Position numbers and translations under genes: made by a program. This document shows positions 8,528 through 17,626 of a stretch of DNA of 39,807 nucleotides, one piece after another; position 1 is the stretch's first letter; each line of letters begins with the position of its first letter. The stretch covers positions 1 to 39,807 of the forward strand of contig CACNTW010000010.1 in the NCBI GenBank assembly GCA_902623495.1. The letters run 5' to 3'. Origin of the DNA: an uncultured Pelagibacteraceae bacterium. Lineage in GTDB: Bacteria; Pseudomonadota; Alphaproteobacteria; Pelagibacterales; Pelagibacteraceae. The notes below the pieces were generated by a model. The model was not told the origin of the DNA, made no database searches, and saw only the letters and a program-made list of their open reading frames with translations.

Positions 8528-10766
8528 TAATTACTTAATTTATAAAAAATATTTTATTTATTTAATTTTTTTCTTTTTTTTTAATAATTTATCAAAAGCT
8601 GAAGTTATAAAAGAAATTCAGATTATAGGCAACGATAGAGTGTCTAATCAAACAGTAATAATGTTTTCTAAATTAGAAATTGGTGATCAAGTTGACAATA
8701 ATTCTTTAAACTTAGCTCTAAAAGAAATTTTTTCAACAAATTATTTTAAAGATGTATCCATTAAAATTAATGATGGAATTATTCAAATCAGCGTTGTAGA
8801 GAATCCTATTATTCAATCAATTTCAATAACAGGAATTGATAAAGATAAAATTTATAAAACTATTGATGAAGTTACAAAGAAAATTGAAAAGTATCCGTTC
8901 ATTGAAAGTCAAGTTAACGATCAAGTCAAATTACTAAAAAATATCCTGAAGTCTTACGGATACTATTTTGTTGAATTGAATTCATCAATTCAGTTAAACG
9001 ACAACAATACAATAGATTTAATATATGATTTTAAGTTAGGAGATATAGCAAAAATTAGCAAAATTAATTTTATTGGAGAAAAAATATATCGTGATAGCAC
9101 CTTGAGGAATATCATCGTATCTGAAGAAGCAAAATTCTGGAAATTTTTAACAAAAAACAAATTTTTAGATCCAAATAGAGTAAAATTAGATGTTAAGAGA
9201 ATTGAAAATTTTTATGGCAATCGCGGTTACTTCAATGTTAAAGTAAAATCTACAACCGCTATAATCAATAATCTAAATCAGTTTGAATTAACATTTAATA
9301 TTAATGCTGGAAAAAAATATTTTTTTGATGATGTTAGAATTGAAGAAAATAATAATTTATCTAAAGAAAAATTAGTTAAATTTGAAAAAAAATTAGCAAA
9401 TCTAAGTGGAGCTAGATATTCTAAAAAGTTAATTAATGAATTGGTAAATGAATTAAATGATTTTACATTAGAAAATGATTTCATTTTTGTTAATGCTAAT
9501 TATAAAGAGATAATTAAAAAAGAAAATTTGATAGATGTCATAATTTCCTTTGAAAATATAAAAAAGCAATATGTTGAGAGAATAAATATCCTTGGAAATT
9601 ACATAACGGATGAAAAAGTAATTAGAAATTCATTAATAATAGACGAAGGTGATGCTTATAATGAAACACTTTTTAAAAAATCTTTATCAGATCTAAAATC
9701 TAAAAACATATTTAAAACAGTAGAATATGAAATTATAAATGATGGTGATACTAAAATTATTGATTTGACTGTTGAGGAGATGGCAACAGGTGAAATATTT
9801 GCTGGTGCCGGAACGGGAACAACAGGATCTTCTATTACTGGTGGTATAAAAGAAATAAATTATTTAGGTTTGGGCATAAAATTAGATACAAATTTAACCA
9901 TTACTGATGATACTATTAAAGGCAAGTTTTCAGTTGTAAACCCAAACTATGATAATTCTGATAAATCTTTGAAAACTGAGATTGAAAGTTCTACCAATGA
10001 TTATATGTCCTCAAGTGGATATAAAACTAATAGGACAGGAATGACTATTGGTACTGAGTTTGAACAAATGTCAGATTTATTTGTAAGTTTGGAATTATCC
10101 AATTTCTATGAAAATCTTGAAACATCATCTTCAGCTACAAATATAGTTAAAAAACAAGAAGGTGATTATTTTGAAAATTTAATTTCTTATGCATTAACAT
10201 ACAATAAGCTTGATCAAAATTTTCAACCAACAAGTGGTTTTATTAACAATTTTTCACAAACCCTACCTTTATATTCAGATGATGTCTCTATTGAGAATAA
10301 ATTAACAAGTTCAATATATCATTCAATAAATGAAGATTTAATTCTATCAGCAAATTTATATTTAAAAGCAATAAATTCTTTAGATGATAATGTAAGAGTT
10401 TCAAAAAGAGTATCTATACCCAGTCGAAGATTGAGAGGTTTTGAAGGTGGAAAGATAGGACCAAAAGATGGCTCGCAATTTATTGGTGGTAACTATGCGA
10501 CAGCCTTAAATTTGAGCTCAACAATACCAAATATTTTATTTGAAAATGAAAACATCGACTTTAATTTATTCCTCGATATGGCAAATGTTTGGGAGGTTGA
10601 TTACAATAGTTCACTTGATTCAAACAAAATAAGATCTTCAACTGGAATAGCAGTCAATTGGTTTAGTACAATAGGCCCCTTAACTTTTTCATATGCAATA
10701 CCACTAAGTGAAGCCGAAACCGATATAACTGAAAAGTTTAGATTTCAAATTGGAACTTCATTTTAA
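8520..10766 (+). CDS. bamA: Outer membrane protein assembly factor BamA
   Basis: Omp85 protein that folds and inserts outer-membrane beta-barrels. The 748-aa protein has a signal peptide at about residues 1-27 (very Phe-rich core, SKA cleavage), POTRA repeats to about residue 410 with the VVENPIIQ and FGNRGYFN-like elements, then the 16-strand barrel. The lid-lock motif RLRGF is at residues 637-641 and the protein ends in FQIGTSF, with a terminal Phe as in a beta-signal. It is followed by skp with a TAATG overlap, the standard chaperone partner. Confidence 0.97.
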   Translation: MNNNYLIYKKYFIYLIFFFFFNNLSKAEVIKEIQIIGNDRVSNQTVIMFSKLEIGDQVDNNSLNLALKEIFSTNYFKDVSIKINDGIIQISVVENPIIQSISITGIDKDKIYKTIDEVTKKIEKYPFIESQVNDQVKLLKNILKSYGYYFVELNSSIQLNDNNTIDLIYDFKLGDIAKISKINFIGEKIYRDSTLRNIIVSEEAKFWKFLTKNKFLDPNRVKLDVKRIENFYGNRGYFNVKVKSTTAIINNLNQFELTFNINAGKKYFFDDVRIEENNNLSKEKLVKFEKKLANLSGARYSKKLINELVNELNDFTLENDFIFVNANYKEIIKKENLIDVIISFENIKKQYVERINILGNYITDEKVIRNSLIIDEGDAYNETLFKKSLSDLKSKNIFKTVEYEIINDGDTKIIDLTVEEMATGEIFAGAGTGTTGSSITGGIKEINYLGLGIKLDTNLTITDDTIKGKFSVVNPNYDNSDKSLKTEIESSTNDYMSSSGYKTNRTGMTIGTEFEQMSDLFVSLELSNFYENLETSSSATNIVKKQEGDYFENLISYALTYNKLDQNFQPTSGFINNFSQTLPLYSDDVSIENKLTSSIYHSINEDLILSANLYLKAINSLDDNVRVSKRVSIPSRRLRGFEGGKIGPKDGSQFIGGNYATALNLSSTIPNILFENENIDFNLFLDMANVWEVDYNSSLDSNKIRSSTGIAVNWFSTIGPLTFSYAIPLSEAETDITEKFRFQIGTSF

Positions 10767-11290
10767 TGAAAAAAATTTTCACATTCCTAATATTTTTTTT
10801 TTATATCAACCCAGTATTTGCTGATAAAAATATAGTTTATTTAGATATCCAGTACATAATTGATAATTCAAATTTAGGAAAATTTTACAAAACAAAAATA
10901 AAAATTAATCAAGATAAAAATAAAGAAATTTTACAGATTGAACAAAAAAAATTAAAAGAAAAAGAACAGGAAATAAATAATCAAAAAAATATATTAAAAA
11001 AAGAGGAACTAAATAAACAGTTAGTAGAATTAAATAATTTAGTTGTTAAATATAGAGAATTAAAAAAAGAGTTAAATACATCAATTGTGAAGGAAAAAAA
11101 AAAATATAGCACTGAAATTTTGAGAATATTAAATCCGTTATTAACTAATTATGTCGAAAATAACAATATTCATTTAGTTGTTGATAAAAAAAATATATTA
11201 GTAGGCATAAAATCTCTAGATATAACAACTACTCTTTTGGACATACTAAATAAAGAGACAAAAGAAAGAAAATTAATTAATGAAAACTAA
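10766..11290 (+). CDS. skp: OmpH/Skp-family periplasmic chaperone
   Basis: A 174-aa secreted protein with a signal peptide at residues 1-19 (cleavage after VFA), a short beta segment NIVYLDIQYIID, a long Lys/Glu-rich coiled coil from about 45 to 125, and a C-terminal strand IHLVVDKKNIL. This is the layout of Skp/OmpH, the trimeric jellyfish chaperone that carries unfolded outer-membrane proteins to BamA. The position between bamA and lpxD is the classical one. It overlaps bamA by 1 bp and lpxD by 11 bp. Sequence identity within the family is low, so position and architecture carry much of the call. Confidence 0.88.
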   Translation: MKKIFTFLIFFFYINPVFADKNIVYLDIQYIIDNSNLGKFYKTKIKINQDKNKEILQIEQKKLKEKEQEINNQKNILKKEELNKQLVELNNLVVKYRELKKELNTSIVKEKKKYSTEILRILNPLLTNYVENNNIHLVVDKKNILVGIKSLDITTTLLDILNKETKERKLINEN

Positions 11291-12257
11291 AGTCATATTC
11301 TTTAAAAAAAAAAATTATTTACTTTTATCTAAGATATCCGAAGCAATAAGTAGTAGTAAAATAAAAAGTAATAAAAAAATATTAGATATAAAGGAAATAT
11401 CAGAAGCAACTAAAAATGATATATCTTTTTTTAATTCATATAAATATATAGAGATATTAAAAAAGACTAAAGCCGAATACGTTATTACACATAAAAAATA
11501 TGAAAAAGTTATAAATAAATATTGTAAACCTATTTTAGTTGATCATGTTTTGAAAGCAGTTGCAATAGTTACAAATTTATTTTATCCAGATTCTTTAAAC
11601 GATTCATTAGATTTAAATGTTCTTCAACCAAGTAAAAAATTATCAAAAACCAATATTTTCGGAAATAATGTTCTTATTGGAAAGAATGTAAAAATAGGAA
11701 AAAAAACATCTATAGGACATAATTCAATTATAGAAAGCAATGTTAAGATAGGAAAAAATTGTAGAATTGGTAGCAATGTATTAATAAAATATTCTATTAT
11801 TGGAGACAACGTTAGAATTCAAGATAATACAGTTATAGGAAAAAAGGGTTTTGGTTTTTTGCCTTTAAAAAATAAAAATTTTAGATATCCTCACATTGGT
11901 ATAGTTTTTATCGATGATGATGTAGAAATTGGATCTAATTGTACAATCGATCGTGGATCACTTTCGTACACACAAATAGGTAAAAATACATTTATAGATA
12001 ATCAAGTACATATCGCACATAATGTTAAAATCGGTAAAAGTTGTATAATTACTGCACAAGTAGGCTTTGCAGGAAGCTCAAAAATTGGTAATAGAGTACA
12101 AATAGGAGGTCAGGCAGGTATATCGGGCCATTTAGTAATTGGAGACAATGTTCAAATAGGTGGAGGCAGCGGAGTAGTGAAAAGTATAGCAGACAATTCT
12201 AAGGTAATGGGATATCCCGCTAAAGATATTAGAATATTTTTAAAAAACAGCAAATAA
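11280..12257 (+). CDS. lpxD: UDP-3-O-acylglucosamine N-acyltransferase
   Basis: Third enzyme of lipid A synthesis, adding the N-linked hydroxyacyl chain from acyl-ACP. At 325 aa it has an N-terminal uridine-binding domain (1-~110) with the DISFFNS segment, then a left-handed beta-helix of hexapeptide repeats (IGKNVKIG, IGHNSIIE, IGKNCRIG and more) from about 120 to 310. The catalytic His lies in HIAHNV, residue 247. ATG 11280 sits inside the skp end (11-bp overlap). It is directly followed by fabZ with no gap. Confidence 0.96.
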   Translation: MKTKVIFFKKKNYLLLSKISEAISSSKIKSNKKILDIKEISEATKNDISFFNSYKYIEILKKTKAEYVITHKKYEKVINKYCKPILVDHVLKAVAIVTNLFYPDSLNDSLDLNVLQPSKKLSKTNIFGNNVLIGKNVKIGKKTSIGHNSIIESNVKIGKNCRIGSNVLIKYSIIGDNVRIQDNTVIGKKGFGFLPLKNKNFRYPHIGIVFIDDDVEIGSNCTIDRGSLSYTQIGKNTFIDNQVHIAHNVKIGKSCIITAQVGFAGSSKIGNRVQIGGQAGISGHLVIGDNVQIGGGSGVVKSIADNSKVMGYPAKDIRIFLKNSK

Positions 12258-12710
12258 ATGTCAGAAAAATTGAACAAAGATCAGATAAAAGAACTATTGC
12301 CACATCGAGAACCAATGCTTTTAATTGATGAGCTTATAAATATTAAAAAACTCAAATCAGCAACAGCAATTGTAAATGTAAAAAAAGACAGTTTTTTTGT
12401 GCAAGGACATTTTCCAGGAGAACCTGTAATGCCTGGAGTTTTAATTGTAGAGGCATTTGGTCAGGCAGCTGCTGCTTTAACTGCAGCTGGTATAGATAAA
12501 GAAACTTACGAGAATAAACTAGTATTCCTAATGACTATTGATAAGGCAAGATTCAGAAATCCAGTAATACCAGATTGTAGGTTAGAATTAAATATTGAAG
12601 CAGTTAGGTCACATGGCAGAGTATGGAAATACAAAGGTGAAGCAATAGTAGAAGGAAAAAAAATGGCTGATGCTTTTTGGGCAGCAACAATAGTAGATAG
12701 AAAGAAATAA
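12258..12710 (+). CDS. fabZ: 3-hydroxyacyl-ACP dehydratase FabZ
   Basis: Hot-dog-fold dehydratase of fatty acid elongation, 150 aa. The active-site segment is GHFPGEPVMPGVLIVEAFGQ with His51 and Glu65, preceded by LLPHREPMLLID. It consumes 3-hydroxyacyl-ACP, which is also the substrate of LpxD and LpxA on either side, explaining its place in the lipid A run. The start ATG follows the lpxD stop with zero spacing, and a 52-bp gap follows before lpxA. Confidence 0.97.
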   Translation: MSEKLNKDQIKELLPHREPMLLIDELINIKKLKSATAIVNVKKDSFFVQGHFPGEPVMPGVLIVEAFGQAAAALTAAGIDKETYENKLVFLMTIDKARFRNPVIPDCRLELNIEAVRSHGRVWKYKGEAIVEGKKMADAFWAATIVDRKK

Positions 12711-12762
12711 ATAGTATTAATTCTTGATAAGCTTTTAAAAGATAATTTGCTATTTATTTAAT

Positions 12763-13548
12763 GTGATACATAGTACAGCAATAATAAATAAAAAATCAAA
12801 AATTTCTGAAAATGTTAATATTGGACCCTATTGTGTAATTGGTCCAGACGTAGAAATAGATACAAATACAATATTACATTCACATGTTAATATAGTTGGC
12901 AATACAAAAATTGGAAAAAATAATGAAATTTTTCCTTTTGCATCTATTGGGACTAATCCACAGGATTTAAAATATAAAGGTGAGAATAACTCAATTATAA
13001 TTGGAGATAATAACAAATTTCGAGAATATGTTAATATTAATCCAGGCACATCACAGGGTGGTACAGTAACTAAATTAGGAAATAATAATTTATTAATGGT
13101 GTATTGTCATGTTGCACATGACTGCATTTTAGGTAACAACATCGTTTTGGCAAATAACGTACAAGTAGGGGGCCATGTTAAAATAGAAGATAATGCCATA
13201 ATAGGAGGCAGTTGTGCCATACATCAATTTTCAAGAATAGGGAAACTAGCAATGGTTGGTGGAATGACTGGAGTTTTAAGTGATATAATTCCTTTTGGAC
13301 TTTCATTGGGAAATAGAAATAATTTAGTTGGGCTTAATCTTATAGGACTTAGAAGAGCAAAGATTTCAAATGAGAATATTAAAATGCTACAAAAATTTTA
13401 TGATACAGTTTTTTGTAATAAAAATTTTAGAGTAAATGTAGAAAATCTTGATACTGACATAAAAGAAAATAAATATGTTAAAACAATAATTGAATTTATA
13501 AACTCTGATAAAAAAAGACCAATATCTCTTCCTGAAAATATTAAATGA
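12763..13548 (+). CDS. lpxA: UDP-N-acetylglucosamine O-acyltransferase
   Basis: First enzyme of lipid A synthesis. The 261-aa protein is a left-handed beta-helix of hexapeptide repeats starting IHSTAIINKKSKI, with YCHVAHDCILG containing the catalytic His (residue 119) and ANNVQVGGHVKI after it, then a C-terminal helical domain. The start is GTG at 12763. An ATG two bases earlier (12761) is in another frame and is followed at once by TGA, so it forms a one-codon start-stop. The end overlaps lpxI by 4 bp. Confidence 0.96.
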   Translation: MIHSTAIINKKSKISENVNIGPYCVIGPDVEIDTNTILHSHVNIVGNTKIGKNNEIFPFASIGTNPQDLKYKGENNSIIIGDNNKFREYVNINPGTSQGGTVTKLGNNNLLMVYCHVAHDCILGNNIVLANNVQVGGHVKIEDNAIIGGSCAIHQFSRIGKLAMVGGMTGVLSDIIPFGLSLGNRNNLVGLNLIGLRRAKISNENIKMLQKFYDTVFCNKNFRVNVENLDTDIKENKYVKTIIEFINSDKKRPISLPENIK

Positions 13549-14336
13549 TTGGATTGTTTTTAGGAGAAAAAAAACTCCCATTAGAAATTTTAAAAAAAAT
13601 AAAGAAAAAAAAAATTAAATATTTTATTGTAGATTTATCAAAAAATAATAAATTCAAAAAAGATAAGAATAGTTATGCTATCAATATTGGGAAATTTGGT
13701 AAAATTCTAGAATTAATCAAATCAAAAAAATGTAATAAAGTTTTATTTGCAGGAAATATAGTTAAACCAAGAATATCTAAATTGAAATTAGATCTTAAAG
13801 GTATTTTCTATATTCCAAGAATTATAAAAGCATCAAAATTAGGAGACGCAGCTATTTTAAAAGAATTAATCAATATTTTATCAGAAAACAAAATCAGTGT
13901 TATTAAATTAAATACTTATAATCCTGAATTAACACTTGGCAAAGGGTGTTACACAAAATCTAAACCTAGTATTACTGATAAAAATACAATTAAAAAAGGT
14001 ATTCAAATACTTAATAAATCAAATTCATTTAATCATGTCCAAGCATTAGTAATAAATAATCATAAGATTGTTTCCTTTGAAAAAAGAAAAGGAACGAAAG
14101 ATATGTTAAAAAAAATTAAAAATAATAAATTAAAGAATAAACTTTTACTGAAGATGCCTAAATCAAAACAAGATTTACGTGTTGATTTACCAACTATAGG
14201 TCTTGATACTTTAAAAGATTGTAAAAAAGCTAATATAAAAGGAATAGTAATTAAAGCAGGTCAAAATATATTTTTAGATAAGAAAGAAGGATTAAAATTT
14301 GCAAATAAAAATAACATTTTTGTATTAGCTAAATGA
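13545..14336 (+). CDS. lpxI: UDP-2,3-diacylglucosamine pyrophosphatase LpxI
   Basis: Hydrolyses UDP-diacylglucosamine to lipid X; this is the alphaproteobacterial replacement for LpxH (former DUF1009 family). The 263-aa protein starts MIGLFLGEKKLPLEI and has KVLFAGNIVKP near residues 66-76, LGDAAILKELI near 101-111, and the strongly conserved end KMPKSKQDLRVDLPTIGLDTL then KGIVIKAGQ. Placement between lpxA and lpxB, overlapping both by 4 bp, matches other alphaproteobacteria. Confidence 0.94.
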   Translation: MIGLFLGEKKLPLEILKKIKKKKIKYFIVDLSKNNKFKKDKNSYAINIGKFGKILELIKSKKCNKVLFAGNIVKPRISKLKLDLKGIFYIPRIIKASKLGDAAILKELINILSENKISVIKLNTYNPELTLGKGCYTKSKPSITDKNTIKKGIQILNKSNSFNHVQALVINNHKIVSFEKRKGTKDMLKKIKNNKLKNKLLLKMPKSKQDLRVDLPTIGLDTLKDCKKANIKGIVIKAGQNIFLDKKEGLKFANKNNIFVLAK

Positions 14337-15460
14337 AAAAGATTTTTATTTTAACAGGCGAACCATCTGGTGATAAATTAGCTGCTGAAGTTATTAAAGA
14401 ATTAAAAAAATCTAAAATAAACATTGAATATTTATCTGTTGGAGGTCAACATTTAAATTCTATAGGTATTAAGTCAATATATGACCAAAAGGATGTTACT
14501 TACATAGCATTTACAGACATATTATTTAATATTTTTAAGATAAAAAGTAAAATAAATGAAACGGTAAAAAAAATTATAGATTTCAGTCCTGATATTTTAT
14601 TTAGTGTTGATAGTCCTGATTTTACTCTTCGTGTTTCAAAAATAATTAAATTAAAAAAACCAGATATCAAAACTATTCATTTTATTGCACCTAAGGTTTG
14701 GGCATGGAGAGAGGGTAGGGTTAAAAAAATGAAAAGTTTCTTAGATCATATTCTTTTATTATTTCATTTTGAAAAGAAATATTTCGATAGGGAAAAACTA
14801 AAAAATACTTTTGTTGGTCACCCAATATTAGACAACGCAAATCACGAAAAGATTGAAATTAATGAATTATTAAAAGGAAAAATTATTTCGATTTTTCCTG
14901 GTAGTAGATTTTCTGAATTGAAATCACATGTGCCTATACTTATTGAGTTTATCAAAAGAATGAACAGAGAAAAAAATAATTATAATTATATTTTTCATGC
15001 TACCGAAAGTTCTAAAGAATATTTATCTCAAATTATAAAAAAAAATAATTTAGAAAATGTTGATCTTATTTCAGATGAAAATATAAAAATTGCTACAATT
15101 AAAAAATCTATTTTTGCAATTGTTAAATCTGGAACAGTCTCACTTGAAGTTTGCAAATATGGCATACCATCAATAATAATTTATAAAATGAATTTTCTGA
15201 ATTTTTTTATAGCTAAGTTATTTTTAAAAATAAAATATGCAAACATGATAAATATTATTAATAATAAAGAAATTATTCCTGAACTTTTACAAAAGGAATG
15301 TAACTCAGATGAAATATATAAGACAGTTAATTATTTATTAAAAAAACCTGAAATTATAAATGAGCAACTAAAACAAGTTAATAAAACAATTGAGGAATTA
15401 AGATCTAACACTTCATCGAGCAATGAAGCTTCCAATGTTTTGTTATCTTATTTGAGATAA
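14333..15460 (+). CDS. lpxB: Lipid-A-disaccharide synthase
   Basis: GT-B glycosyltransferase of family GT19, 375 aa, joining UDP-diacylglucosamine to lipid X. It begins FILTGEPSGDKLAAEV (GEPSGD at residues 9-14). IDSPDF-like DSPDFTLRV, HFIAPKVWAWREGR, VGHPILD, IFPGSRFSEL and the C-terminal AIVKSGTVSLEV are all family blocks. It ends the plus-strand envelope run. Its last 18 bp overlap the convergent gltX end, and no terminator hairpin is visible at that junction. No lpxK follows here. Confidence 0.96.
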   Translation: MKKIFILTGEPSGDKLAAEVIKELKKSKINIEYLSVGGQHLNSIGIKSIYDQKDVTYIAFTDILFNIFKIKSKINETVKKIIDFSPDILFSVDSPDFTLRVSKIIKLKKPDIKTIHFIAPKVWAWREGRVKKMKSFLDHILLLFHFEKKYFDREKLKNTFVGHPILDNANHEKIEINELLKGKIISIFPGSRFSELKSHVPILIEFIKRMNREKNNYNYIFHATESSKEYLSQIIKKNNLENVDLISDENIKIATIKKSIFAIVKSGTVSLEVCKYGIPSIIIYKMNFLNFFIAKLFLKIKYANMINIINNKEIIPELLQKECNSDEIYKTVNYLLKKPEIINEQLKQVNKTIEELRSNTSSSNEASNVLLSYLR

Positions 15461-16837
15461 TCTTTTAGTTACTTCATCTTTTCCAAGTGAACACAATATA
15501 TCATATATACCTGGTCCAAACTTTGAACCTGTAAGGCATATTCTTAATGGTTGCCCAACTCCTTTAAAATTTGTATTATTATTTTTTATTAGGTCATTAA
15601 TTATTGGTTCTAGTGTTTCTCTAGTAAAATCTGATAGTTTATTAATATCGTTACTAAATAATTTAATAATTTTAATAGCTGTTTTGTCTAAAAGTTTTTT
15701 ATCTTCTTTTTCTATTTGAACTTTGTCATTTATTAAAAACTTTGAATTTTTGTAAATATCTTCCAAAGTTTTTGCTTTATTCTTTAAAAAATGTAAAGAA
15801 TTTTTAATTTTTTTCTGTGCTAAATCAGGTATCTTTTCTTGAAAAGTCTCACAATAAGTTATTAAAAAATTAAATAGATCATTTTCATCAATATTTTTTA
15901 TATAATGTTCATTCATTGAATAAATTCTTTCAATATCTAATTTTGAGGGTGATTTACCAATTCCTTCTAAATTGAAGTATTTGATACTTTCGTCTAAATC
16001 AAAAATTTCCTTATCTTTGTATGACCATCCTAGTCTCAGAAGATAGTTTCTAAGAGCATCAGGCATTATTCCAATTTTTGAATAATCATCTAATGTCGAT
16101 GAATTATCTCTTTTTGATAGTTTCTTTCCTTCAATAGTATGAATTAGCGGTATGTGAGCAAAAAACGGCACATCCCATTTCATAGCTTCATATATCTGTA
16201 TTTGTTTGAATGTATTTATTTTATGATCATCACCTCTAATAATATGTGTCATTCCCATTAAATGATCATCTACTGATGCTGATAAATTATATGTAGGCGA
16301 CCCATCTGCTCTTAATATAACAAAGTCTTCAATAGTATTATTTTCAATTTCTATATTTCCCTGAACCAAATCTTTTAAGATAGATTTTCCTTCAATTTTA
16401 CTTTTAAATCTTATTACAGGATCAATTTCTTTTGGAGAATCAGTTTCACTCTTATCTCTCCATTTTCTATTATAAATATAAGGTATTTTTTTTTGTTTTG
16501 CCCTTTTTTTTTGCTCTTCAATTTCTTCACTAGAGCAATAACATTTATAAGCTAAACCTTTTTTTAACAATTCATTAGCTACATTTATATGATCGTTTAT
16601 TCTATCTGATTGAATATATTCATTATCTTCGTAATAAATTCCTATCCATTTTAAGGAATTAATTATTTGATTCTTGAATTCGTCCTTAGATCTCTCTTTA
16701 TCAGTATCTTCTATTCTTAGATAAAATTTACCACCTTTTTTTTTTGAATAAAGCCAATTGAATAATGCGGTTCTCACTCCTCCAATATGTAAAGGTCCGG
16801 TTGGTGATGGAGCAAATCTCGTTGCTACAGTTTTCAT
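15443..16837 (-). CDS. gltX: Glutamate-tRNA ligase
   Basis: Class I aminoacyl-tRNA synthetase, 464 aa. The HIGH-type motif is HIGG in RFAPSPTGPLHIGGVRTALFNW (residues 7-28), and the KMSKS-type motif is KLSKRD near residue 239-244. A Cys-containing insert (YKCYCSSEEIEEQKKRAK) lies near residue 95-115, and a helical anticodon-binding domain completes the protein. It follows lexA by 19 bp on the same strand and overlaps convergent lpxB by 18 bp. The length and motifs fit the full-length bacterial enzyme, not the truncated GluQ-type paralogue. Confidence 0.97.
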   Translation of the reverse strand: MKTVATRFAPSPTGPLHIGGVRTALFNWLYSKKKGGKFYLRIEDTDKERSKDEFKNQIINSLKWIGIYYEDNEYIQSDRINDHINVANELLKKGLAYKCYCSSEEIEEQKKRAKQKKIPYIYNRKWRDKSETDSPKEIDPVIRFKSKIEGKSILKDLVQGNIEIENNTIEDFVILRADGSPTYNLSASVDDHLMGMTHIIRGDDHKINTFKQIQIYEAMKWDVPFFAHIPLIHTIEGKKLSKRDNSSTLDDYSKIGIMPDALRNYLLRLGWSYKDKEIFDLDESIKYFNLEGIGKSPSKLDIERIYSMNEHYIKNIDENDLFNFLITYCETFQEKIPDLAQKKIKNSLHFLKNKAKTLEDIYKNSKFLINDKVQIEKEDKKLLDKTAIKIIKLFSNDINKLSDFTRETLEPIINDLIKNNNTNFKGVGQPLRICLTGSKFGPGIYDILCSLGKDEVTKRLSQIR

Positions 16838-16856
16838 CAGATTTATTTAGACTATT

Positions 16857-17543
16857 TTAGGAAAAGTTTCTATATAAAGATACTAGAATTCCTTGAACTT
16901 TTACTCTATCAGGACCAAATATTTTAGTTTCGTAATTTCTATTAGCGCTTTCCAAAGCTACGGTCTTACCTTTTCTTCTTATTCTTTTTAGCATTGCTTC
17001 ATGATCGTCAATTAACGCGACTACTATTTTTCCATTTTCAGCTGTATCAGCTTTTTTCACAATTACTGTATCACCATCATTTATTCCAGCCTCAATCATT
17101 GAATCTCCTTGCACTTTAAGTCCAAAGAATTCTCCATTTTTCTCAATATTGGAAGGCAAAGGTATTCTAGAAACTTCGTTTTGAATCGCTTCAACAGGTG
17201 TACCCGCAGCAATTTTACCTAATACAGGTATTTCATTTTCATCTGAATTATTTCGATTTGAACTTTCATCAAGCCCACCTTTAATTACACTTGGTGAAAA
17301 ACTATTATAAATATCATTTGCTGAAGCTGTTTCAGGCAATTTAATGACTTCTAAAGCTCTTGCTTTATGAGCCAATCTTTTAATAAAGCCTCTCTCCTCT
17401 AAGGCACTAATTAATCTATGAATTCCAGATTTAGATTTTAAATTTAAAGACTCCTTCATTTCCTCATAAGAGGGAGATACACCACTAGATCTCAACTTTT
17501 TGTTGATAAATAAAAGCAGGTTTTTTTGTTTTTTAGTTAACAT
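16857..17543 (-). CDS. lexA: SOS-response repressor LexA
   Basis: Transcriptional repressor that self-cleaves with RecA. From the ATG at 17543 it has 228 aa: winged-helix domain 1-65 starting [13 protein letters not shown], self-cleavage site Ala113-Gly114 in KIAAGTP, and the Ser148/Lys186 dyad in GDSMIEAG and EAMLKRI. I prefer this start over the in-frame ATG at 17561 because it matches the usual LexA N-terminus, and the earlier start leaves only 4 bp to the operator. A GTTC-N7-GTTC alphaproteobacterial SOS box lies just upstream. It is co-oriented with trpC (upstream) and gltX (downstream). Confidence 0.95.
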   Translation of the reverse strand: MLTKKQKNLLLFINKKLRSSGVSPSYEEMKESLNLKSKSGIHRLISALEERGFIKRLAHKARALEVIKLPETASANDIYNSFSPSVIKGGLDESSNRNNSDENEIPVLGKIAAGTPVEAIQNEVSRIPLPSNIEKNGEFFGLKVQGDSMIEAGINDGDTVIVKKADTAENGKIVVALIDDHEAMLKRIRRKGKTVALESANRNYETKIFGPDRVKVQGILVSLYRNFS

Positions 17544-17565
17544 AGAACAAACTGTGTACATAAAT

Positions 17566-17580
17566 GTTCTATAAAAGTTC
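17566..17580 (-). promoter_or_regulatory. LexA operator (alphaproteobacterial SOS box) of lexA
   Basis: GTTC at 17566-17569, seven bases TATAAAA, then GTTC at 17577-17580: an exact match to the alphaproteobacterial SOS box GTTC-N7-GTTC (GAAC-N7-GAAC on the lexA coding strand). It sits 22 bp before the preferred lexA ATG at 17543. On the coding strand the box contains TATAGA-like sequence that could be the -10 element, so LexA binding would block its own promoter. Confidence 0.85.
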
Positions 17581-17626
17581 TTTCAATTAAACAAGAGCTA
17601 AAACTTCAATTATTTCAACACTTTTT

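Noticed and set aside
17544..17561. ATG at 17561 as lexA start
   Set aside because: It adds six residues not seen at LexA N-termini and would leave only 4 bp between the start codon and the SOS box.
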